DNA of 64,000 nt, from NCBI RefSeq assembly GCF_001434095.1, contig NZ_AZDS01000003.1, positions 1 to 64,000 of the forward strand, read 5' to 3'. The position numbers and the translations under genes are program-made. This document shows positions 57,607 through 64,000 of the stretch, piece after piece (the stretch's first letter is position 1; each line of letters begins with the position of its first letter). Under the pieces are notes generated by a model. The model saw nothing but the letters and a program-made list of their open reading frames with translations, searched no databases and had not been told where the DNA came from. Origin of the DNA: Fructilactobacillus fructivorans (GTDB taxonomy: Bacteria > Bacillota > Bacilli > Lactobacillales > Lactobacillaceae).

Positions 57607-59973
57607 ATGGCAACAAACCTTTTAAAGAAATGGGTTGAAAGTGATAAAAGCGAACTCAAACGATTAGGTAAGCTCGCCGATAAAGTCAGCTCATACTCAG
57701 AACAGTATCGAAAATTAGATGATAAAGAATTACAAGCTAAAACACCAGAATTTAAGCAACGTTACCAAAATGGAGAAAGTTTAGACGACCTGTTACCAGA
57801 AGCCTTTGCGGTAGCACGTGAAGGTGCTAGACGGGTGCTTGGATTAAACCCATTTAGAGTACAAATTATGGGTGGAATTGTTCTTCATGAGGGAAACATT
57901 GCTGAAATGAAGACTGGTGAAGGTAAGACGCTAACTGCTACCATGCCAGTTTATTTGAATGCTCTTTCAGGAAAGGGTGTTCATGTTGTTACCGTTAATG
58001 AATATTTATCACAACGTGATGCAACCGAAATGGGTCAGTTGTATAACTGGCTCGGTTTGAGTGTTGGGGTAAACTCAGCTGATAAGAACCCCGAAGAAAA
58101 GCGGGCCGCTTATAACAGTGACATTACTTATTCAACTAATAGTGAAATTGGATTTGACTACTTAAGAGATAACATGGTGGTTTACAAAGAAGATCGGGTT
58201 CAACGACCACTGAACTTTGCGATTGTTGATGAAGTTGATTCAATCTTGATTGATGAAGCTAGAACCCCATTGATTATTTCTGGTGAAGCTCGTGGATCCA
58301 ATAAGTTGTACATGCAGGCTGACAAGTTTGCCAAGACGCTAAATCCTAAGACGGATTTCAAGGTTGACCTTGAAACGAAGACCGTTTCCCTTAAAGACGT
58401 TGGAATTGAAAAGGCTGAGAAGTATTTCAATTTGAATAATCTTTATGACACTGGCAATACGGCTTTGACCCACCATTTGGATCAAGCTTTACGAGCTAAT
58501 TATGTAATGGAGAAAGATAAAGACTACGTGGTTTCAAACGATGAGGTCTTAATTGTTGATTCGTTTACTGGAAGAATCATGGAGGGCCGTCGTTTCTCAG
58601 ATGGACTGCACCAAGCCCTTGAAGCTAAAGAGGGCGTTACGATTCAAGAAGAAAGTAAGACGATGGCAAACATCACTTACCAGAACTTGTTTAGACAATA
58701 CAACAAATTAGCCGGAATGACGGGAACTGCCAAGACTGAACAAGATGAATTCAGAGAAATCTACAACATGGACGTTATTGCGGTTCCAACTAACAAACCA
58801 GTGGTTAGAATCGACGAACCCGATGTTTTGTACCCTAGTTTGGAATCAAAGTTTGACGCTGTGGTTGATAAGATTAAGAGTTTACACAAATGTGGTCAAC
58901 CAATCCTAATTGGAACCGTTGCGGTGGAAACTTCTGAATATTTGTCAAAACGACTTGATGAAGAACACATTCCACACGTGGTTTTGAATGCAAAGAATCA
59001 TGCTAAAGAAGCGGATATCGTTGCTAATGCGGGTCAAAAGGGAGCCGTTACAATTGCGACCAACATGGCTGGTCGTGGAACCGACATTAAGCTTGGACCT
59101 GGGGTTGTTAAGCTCGGTGGATTAGCTGTGATTGGTACCGAACGACATGAATCACGAAGGATTGATAATCAGCTTCGGGGTCGTTCCGGAAGACAAGGAG
59201 ATCCTGGCTATTCACAATTCTACCTCTCGCTTGAGGATGATCTGATGCGTCGTTTCGGTTCAGACAAGGTTAAAAATATCCTTGATTCGATGAAGGTTGA
59301 AGGTGATGATGCGGTAATCAGAAGTCACATGATCACTAAACAAGTTGAGTCGGCGCAAAAGCGAGTTGAAGGTAATAACTATGATTCCCGAAAGAACGTT
59401 TTAAAGTACGATGATGTTATGAGACAACAACGTGATGTGATCTATGGTGAACGTAGTCAGGTAATTGACGAGAATAAGTCACTGAAATGGGTTATTATGC
59501 CAATGATTAAACGAACGGTTAACCGAATCGTTGACTTGCACACCCAGGGTGATCAAAAGAAGTGGGATCTACAGACCATTCTTGACTTCGCTATTAATTC
59601 ACTGGTAAGTCCCGATCAGATTAGTATTGATGATTTGAAGGGTAAATCTAGTGATCAAATTAAGGATTACTTATTAGGATTGGTTAACACTGAATACAAG
59701 AACAAGGAGCAGGAACTTCAAGATCCCGATCAAATGTTGGAATTTGAAAAAGTGGTTGTTCTTCGAGTGGTTGATTCTCACTGGACTGATCACATTGATT
59801 CAATGGACCAGTTGCGAGAATCAATTGGACTTCGTGGATACGGTCAGTTAAATCCGTTGGTTGAATATCAACGAGAAGGATTTAGAATGTTTGAAGAAAT
59901 GGTTTCAGACATTGATTATGACGTAACCAGATTGTTCATGAAGGCTGAAATTAGACAAAACATGGAAAGATAG
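57607..59973 (+). CDS. secA: Preprotein translocase ATPase SecA
   Basis: 788 aa. Walker [42 protein letters not shown] and the preprotein/helical wing domains are complete. It ends at RQNMER and lacks the cysteine-rich SecB/zinc tail, as is common in lactobacilli. AGAGGAGA before the ATG. Confidence 0.98.
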   Translation: MATNLLKKWVESDKSELKRLGKLADKVSSYSEQYRKLDDKELQAKTPEFKQRYQNGESLDDLLPEAFAVAREGARRVLGLNPFRVQIMGGIVLHEGNIAEMKTGEGKTLTATMPVYLNALSGKGVHVVTVNEYLSQRDATEMGQLYNWLGLSVGVNSADKNPEEKRAAYNSDITYSTNSEIGFDYLRDNMVVYKEDRVQRPLNFAIVDEVDSILIDEARTPLIISGEARGSNKLYMQADKFAKTLNPKTDFKVDLETKTVSLKDVGIEKAEKYFNLNNLYDTGNTALTHHLDQALRANYVMEKDKDYVVSNDEVLIVDSFTGRIMEGRRFSDGLHQALEAKEGVTIQEESKTMANITYQNLFRQYNKLAGMTGTAKTEQDEFREIYNMDVIAVPTNKPVVRIDEPDVLYPSLESKFDAVVDKIKSLHKCGQPILIGTVAVETSEYLSKRLDEEHIPHVVLNAKNHAKEADIVANAGQKGAVTIATNMAGRGTDIKLGPGVVKLGGLAVIGTERHESRRIDNQLRGRSGRQGDPGYSQFYLSLEDDLMRRFGSDKVKNILDSMKVEGDDAVIRSHMITKQVESAQKRVEGNNYDSRKNVLKYDDVMRQQRDVIYGERSQVIDENKSLKWVIMPMIKRTVNRIVDLHTQGDQKKWDLQTILDFAINSLVSPDQISIDDLKGKSSDQIKDYLLGLVNTEYKNKEQELQDPDQMLEFEKVVVLRVVDSHWTDHIDSMDQLRESIGLRGYGQLNPLVEYQREGFRMFEEMVSDIDYDVTRLFMKAEIRQNMER

Positions 59974-59981
59974 TTTTAAAG

Positions 59982-60009
59982 CGGAGGACTCTAGTGGTCT
60001 CCGTTTTTT
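59982..60009 (+). terminator. Terminator between secA and prfB
   Basis: CGGAG (59982-59986) pairs with CTCCG before six T (60004-60009); the inner part pairs imperfectly. Confidence 0.6.
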
Positions 60010-60027
60010 AATCTTTAGGAGTACATT

Positions 60028-61144
60028 ATGGAATTAAGCGAAGCACGCGGACAAGTAGAAAAGATTGAACAAGCCATCAATGGCTTTAGGGGGTCGCTTT
60101 GACCTTGATCAGTTAAATGAGGATATTTCCGTTAACGAGGCCAAGATGACAGAACCGGGTTTTTGGGATGACCAAAGGAAAGCCCAAAAATTGATTGATG
60201 AAAATAATCGATTAAAATTAAAGTATGATAATTTTAATTCCCTTGTTAAGAAGGTTGATGATTTAAAGGTAAACCTAGAACTTCTGGAAGAATCTGATGA
60301 CGCTGACTTGGAAAAAGAGTTTAATGATGAACTAAGTGAGACCCAGAAGGAACTTGATAGTTATCGACTAAGCCTCCTTTTGAATGGGAAGTATGATGAA
60401 AATAATGCCATCGTTGAGATTCATCCGGGAGCAGGTGGGACCGAATCGCAGGATTGGGGATCAATGTTATTTCGGATGTATGAGCGATGGGCTGAGCAAA
60501 ATGGATTTTCGGTTTCCGTTGAAGATTATCAACCTGGTGATGTTGCCGGAATTAACAGTGTGACCTTTTTGGTCACTGGTCTCAATGCTTACGGGTATCT
60601 GAAATCTGAGAAGGGTGTTCACCGTTTAGTACGAATTTCCCCATTTGATTCGGCTGGAAGACGACATACCTCGTTTGCATCCGTTGATGTGATGCCAGAA
60701 CTTGATGAGACCGTAAGCGTAGATATTAATCCTGAAGACTTGCGAGTAGATGTTTTTCGATCCAGTGGTGCTGGTGGACAGCATATTAACAAAACCTCGT
60801 CAGCCGTACGGATTACCCATCTGCCAACGGGAATTGTGACATCAAGTCAAGCTCAACGGTCACAATTACAGAATAGAGTTACCGCGATGAATATGTTAAA
60901 ATCAAAGTTGTACGAACGTGAACAAGAGAAAAAAGAAGCAGAGAAGGCCAAGATTGAGGGTAAGCAGCTTGATATTGGTTGGGGTTCACAAATCCGGTCT
61001 TATGTTTTTCATCCCTACACGATGGTTAAAGATCATCGGACCAACTACGAAACCGGAAATGGTCAAGCGGTGATGGACGGAGATTTAAATCCGTTTATCA
61101 ACGCCTACTTGCAGTGGAATTTAAAACAAAAGAACCCAAAATAA
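60028..61144 (+). CDS. prfB: Peptide chain release factor 2, with programmed +1 frameshift
   Basis: Starts at ATG 60028 after TTAGGAG. The zero frame gives 24 residues then CTT TGA at 60097-60102, followed by C: the classic RF2 shift site CUU-UGA-C, with AGGGGG as the internal Shine-Dalgarno just before it. After a +1 shift (from 60101) the frame runs to 61144 for a 371-aa product. RF2 signature SPF and catalytic GGQHINKTSS are present. RF2 reads UGA and UAA, so low RF2 raises shifting and restores its own level. Confidence 0.97.
60088..60103 (+). other. prfB programmed frameshift signal
   Basis: AGG GGG TCG CTT TGA C. The internal Shine-Dalgarno (AGGGGG), spacing and slippery CUU-UGA-C fit the conserved autoregulatory element. 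Confidence 0.95.
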
Positions 61145-61162
61145 CGAAAAAGGAAGTTCATT

Positions 61163-62320
61163 ATGTCAGTTGCGACTAATATTTTGTTTTTTGTATTTAT
61201 GCCAGTGTTTTGGTTTGCGCTTATTCGAGTTTTCTTCGTTTATAATCGAAGAGTTAACCGGGAGCGGAGATTGTTTGAGAGTGCCATTAATCCCAAGTTT
61301 CATGAGGGATGGGTTTTTCTGAAATCGTTAATTGTCCTGGGAATCGTGGGATCGCTTTTGACCGCTCTAGTGGGAGTCGAAACATCTCTAAATTGGATTT
61401 TGCTTTATGAGTTAATCGTTGCCATTAGTTTACTGATTCCATGGATATTGGTTCCAACCTTCCTTTTGTTTGGGGCGGTTTTGATGGGAGTCTTTTTCAA
61501 TGATTATTCCATCCCAATGATTAAAGGAGGAGATATTGCCGGTGCCATTAACGTCAACGCGTCTCGTTCGTCTAACTTTCTGGCCCTCATTACAATTATG
61601 TTGATTTTAATGTTTATCTTCTTGAAGATGAACGGTAAGACCATTAATTCACCGCAGGTAGCAAAGAACCGACGAGGGAATCGAGTAGCATCGTATGGAT
61701 TTAATGAGTTGGCGGTTTTCCCGTTAGTATTGTTAATTCCCGGTAAACTCATTGAGACCGTTATTCCCATGTGGCCAGTTTTCAACATTTTTGGTGCACA
61801 TGTAACGTTTTTGGTGGTTCCATTTTTGATTGGATTCCGCTTTAAATTCATCAATCATTTACCAAATGAATTAATGCCAAGAATTTCAAACGCTATTGGC
61901 AAACTGGCACTTCTTGCCATTGTATTAACGGCAATCGCCTACTTCTTTAGAAATAGTTATTATGCCATTTTCGCCATTATCTTGTTAGCCATTGTCTACG
62001 CTTTAATTATTTACCATTTCCATCGTGTGGATCGAAAGACTGGTAGTCAAATTAGTCAAGCGGTTGATGGAATTCGAATCATTGGCATTAAACCTAATAC
62101 TCCTGCTGACAAAATGGGGCTTAAAACGGGTGATCTGATTATTGAGGTTAACAACATGAATGTTAACTCAGAGAGTCAGTTGTACCAAGCCTTGCAGGAT
62201 GATCCAACCTTTGTACATATGAAGGTTAAGAATCGTCACAATCAGTTAGAAATTAAAGAGACAGCCATTTACGATGGTTCGCCTCATGAAATCGGAATTG
62301 AAATGTTTCAAAATAACTAA
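61163..62320 (+). CDS. PDZ-domain membrane protein, MinJ-like
   Basis: 385 aa with about seven to eight membrane segments (1-290) and a C-terminal PDZ domain (about 300-370, IIGIKPNTPADKMGLKTGDLIIEVNNM). The topology matches Bacillus MinJ, which links DivIVA to MinCD at cell poles, and MinJ-type genes are found in this neighbourhood in Firmicutes. No protease domain is present. Assignment to MinJ is inference from topology and position. AAAAGGAAG ribosome site. Confidence 0.7.
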   Translation: MSVATNILFFVFMPVFWFALIRVFFVYNRRVNRERRLFESAINPKFHEGWVFLKSLIVLGIVGSLLTALVGVETSLNWILLYELIVAISLLIPWILVPTFLLFGAVLMGVFFNDYSIPMIKGGDIAGAINVNASRSSNFLALITIMLILMFIFLKMNGKTINSPQVAKNRRGNRVASYGFNELAVFPLVLLIPGKLIETVIPMWPVFNIFGAHVTFLVVPFLIGFRFKFINHLPNELMPRISNAIGKLALLAIVLTAIAYFFRNSYYAIFAIILLAIVYALIIYHFHRVDRKTGSQISQAVDGIRIIGIKPNTPADKMGLKTGDLIIEVNNMNVNSESQLYQALQDDPTFVHMKVKNRHNQLEIKETAIYDGSPHEIGIEMFQNN

Positions 62321-62322
62321 GT

Positions 62323-62352
62323 GGAAGCACTCATTACGGGTGCTTCTTTTAT
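62323..62352 (+). terminator. Terminator after the PDZ gene
   Basis: GAAGCAC (62324-62330) pairs with GTGCTTC (62340-62346), then TTTTATTTT. Confidence 0.75.
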
Positions 62353-62434
62353 TTTGGGCGAAATTAAGAACCGCCTAAAGCAGACTTGATTGTGTTAGAA
62401 TTAAGTAAATTAATTTTATTTGGAGGTAAGTCCA

Positions 62435-63451
62435 ATGGCTCAGAGTGTAACGGTAGCTGATTTAGTAAAGAACACTCATCTTAGCGTTTTTTGGGGTCGT
62501 GAGTATTTAGATCGCCCCATTACCACTAGTGACATTTCACGTCCAGGGCTTGAATTAACCGGGTATTTTAATTATTATCCAGCCAAACGAATTCAAATTT
62601 TTGGAATCACTGAAACCTCATTTGCTAAGGGAATGAGTGATGAAGAATTAAAAGAAGTAATGACTAAAATGTGTCAACCTGAAACGCCTGCATTCGTCAT
62701 TTCTACTCAACTAGAACCACCTGAGCAGTTAGTTGCAGCCGCAAAGAAGGCGCACATTCCGATCCTTGGATCGAAGCTCACCACTTCGAGAATTTTGAGT
62801 AACATGACAACTTATCTAGAAGCTAAGTTGGCGGAACGAAAATCGATTCATGGAGTCTTAGTCGAAGTATATGGACTGGGAGTTTTAATTACTGGTGACT
62901 CCGGGATTGGTAAGAGTGAAACGGCCCTTGAACTGGTTAAACGGGGTCACCGTTTGATTGCTGATGATCGAGTTGAGGTTTACCAGCAAGATGAACAGAC
63001 CTTGATTGGTCAGGCACCCAAGATTCTTAATCACTTGCTAGAGATTCGTGGAATCGGAATTATTGATGTGATGAACCTGTTTGGGGCTGGAGCGGTTCGC
63101 TCCCAGTCCAAGGTGGATTTAATCGTTCATCTTGATCAATGGAACAAGGATACGAAGTATGATCGCCTTGGGACTGATCGGGAAACTACCCGGATTTTTG
63201 ACGTTGATTTGAAGAAATTAACGATCCCGGTTAAGCCTGGTCGAAACTTGGCAATCATCATTGAAACTGCTGCGATGAACTTTCGGGCTCGTTCCATGGG
63301 TTATGATGCAACCAAGGTCTTTGATGAGAACTTAAATGAATTAATCAAAGAAAATGCCACTAAGAATGACAAAGAACAAAAATATCAAAAGCAGGAAGAA
63401 GAACAAAATAAACAAGATATTAGTAAAGATGCTAATAAGGATCCTGAATAG
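62435..63451 (+). CDS. hprK: HPr kinase/phosphorylase
   Basis: 338 aa. P-loop GDSGIGKSE, the signature [15 protein letters not shown] and the C-terminal helix are present. It phosphorylates Ser46 of HPr, the co-repressor signal for CcpA. The ATG at 62435 has GGAGG nine bases upstream; the tail is Lys/Glu/Gln-rich. lgt follows 11 bases later. Confidence 0.97.
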   Translation: MAQSVTVADLVKNTHLSVFWGREYLDRPITTSDISRPGLELTGYFNYYPAKRIQIFGITETSFAKGMSDEELKEVMTKMCQPETPAFVISTQLEPPEQLVAAAKKAHIPILGSKLTTSRILSNMTTYLEAKLAERKSIHGVLVEVYGLGVLITGDSGIGKSETALELVKRGHRLIADDRVEVYQQDEQTLIGQAPKILNHLLEIRGIGIIDVMNLFGAGAVRSQSKVDLIVHLDQWNKDTKYDRLGTDRETTRIFDVDLKKLTIPVKPGRNLAIIIETAAMNFRARSMGYDATKVFDENLNELIKENATKNDKEQKYQKQEEEQNKQDISKDANKDPE

Positions 63452-63462
63452 GAGTGAAAGTT

Positions 63463-64000
63463 GTGTTTAGCATATTAGCATTAAATCCAGTGGCAATTCA
63501 TCTTGGACCGATTGCGGTTCACTGGTACGGAATCTTCATTGCTGCGGCCGTTCTGATTGCCGTTTACCTGTCAATGAAAGAAGCTAAACGACAGCACTTA
63601 AATGAAGACATCTTGTACGACATGATTTTATGGGCCATCCCAATTGCCATTATTTCAGCGCGGATCTACTACGTTATTTTTCAATGGGGATACTATCAAC
63701 ATCATTTAGATGAGATTGTTCAAATTTGGGATGGTGGAATTGCCATTTATGGAGCTCTGATTGGAGCTGGACTGTTTATTTGGTGGTTCTGTTTTAAACA
63801 CCATTTATCGGTGTGGCAAATTCTGGACATTGCCGCACCAACCGTTATCATGGCCCAGGGAATTGGTCGTTGGGGTAATTTCATGAACCAAGAGGCATTT
63901 GGTGCGGTTACTTCACTTCATTTTTTGCAACATTTACATTTACCAAGCTTGATCATTAACCAGATGTTTATCAGTGGTGCTTATCGCCAACCCACTTTTC
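63463..64000 (+). CDS. lgt: Prolipoprotein diacylglyceryl transferase (partial, runs off window)
   Basis: 179 codons from GTG 63463 are visible before the window ends. [21 protein letters not shown] and the Lgt signature [13 protein letters not shown] identify it. It transfers diacylglycerol to the lipobox Cys of lipoproteins. GGAGTGA upstream. hprK-lgt is the usual Firmicute order. Confidence 0.95.
   Translation, partial: MFSILALNPVAIHLGPIAVHWYGIFIAAAVLIAVYLSMKEAKRQHLNEDILYDMILWAIPIAIISARIYYVIFQWGYYQHHLDEIVQIWDGGIAIYGALIGAGLFIWWFCFKHHLSVWQILDIAAPTVIMAQGIGRWGNFMNQEAFGAVTSLHFLQHLHLPSLIINQMFISGAYRQPTF

Overview
The window is a gene-dense, low-GC segment of the core chromosome of a lactic acid bacterium, most likely a member of the Lactobacillaceae. 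The evidence is the gene order (sigH-rpmG-secE-nusG-rplK-rplA-[leader]-rplJ-rplL, dnaX-ybaB-recR-yaaL-tmk-darA-holB-yabA-rsmI, tsaB-rimI-tsaD, rex, CIRCE-groESL, hpf-secA-prfB, hprK-lgt), Gram-positive Shine-Dalgarno sequences, TTG and GTG starts, and a class Ib ribonucleotide reductase under paired NrdR boxes. The species cannot be fixed from sequence alone. No phage, insertion sequence, CRISPR array or plasmid gene was seen.

Layout. 1-380: end of a 5S rRNA gene (so an rRNA operon lies upstream), tRNA-Asn and tRNA-Thr. 400-4250: glnR-glnA with a GlnR operator, mscL, dtpT. 4290-8520: tRNA-Tyr/tRNA-Gln, a GntR/HutC regulator, tagA, and the NAD salvage pair pncB-nadE. 8540-12270: tex, sprT, an orphan thrB and tRNA-Leu(AAG). 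12350-17170: haem catalase, an LCP wall-polymer ligase, an AEC transporter and a decayed EamA/DMT transporter. 17180-23420: gpmA, rpiA, dut-radA, cysS-mrnC-rlmB. 23600-27740: sigH and the transcription/translation cluster with two L1-type RNA sites and an L10 leader. 27820-34000: mprF and the nrdHEF operon. 34110-43890: methyltransferase, tadA, SRP RNA, replication/repair genes, the c-di-AMP receptor darA, rsmI, thioesterase, tsaB and rimI. 43900-49800: tsaD, rex, groESL, KimA-type potassium importer. 49840-54790: adenine deaminase, lrgAB, tagO, yigZ. 54820-64000: comFA, a frameshifted comFC, hpf, secA, prfB with programmed +1 frameshift, a PDZ membrane protein, hprK and the start of lgt.

How the genes fit together. 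Most of the window is information processing: tRNA modification (tsaB, tsaD, tadA), rRNA modification (rlmB, rsmI, probable rsmC), the ribosome, secretion (secE, secA, lgt) and replication (dnaX, holB, yabA, tmk, dut, nrdHEF). Three scattered genes (tagO, tagA, an LCP ligase) outline the start and end of wall teichoic acid synthesis. Potassium and c-di-AMP are represented by KimA and DarA. Competence is represented by sigH (ComX), comFA and comFC, but comFC carries a 2-base frameshift.

No obviously new multi-gene system was found. The observations most worth checking are an in-frame A-AAA-AAG slippery site in dnaX followed at once by a -1 stop, the (TG)3 frameshift in comFC, a DMT transporter with two independent lesions, a tRNA-Leu with an AAG anticodon, a NrdR operator pair placed between divergent genes, and a near-consensus LexA box in front of sigH.
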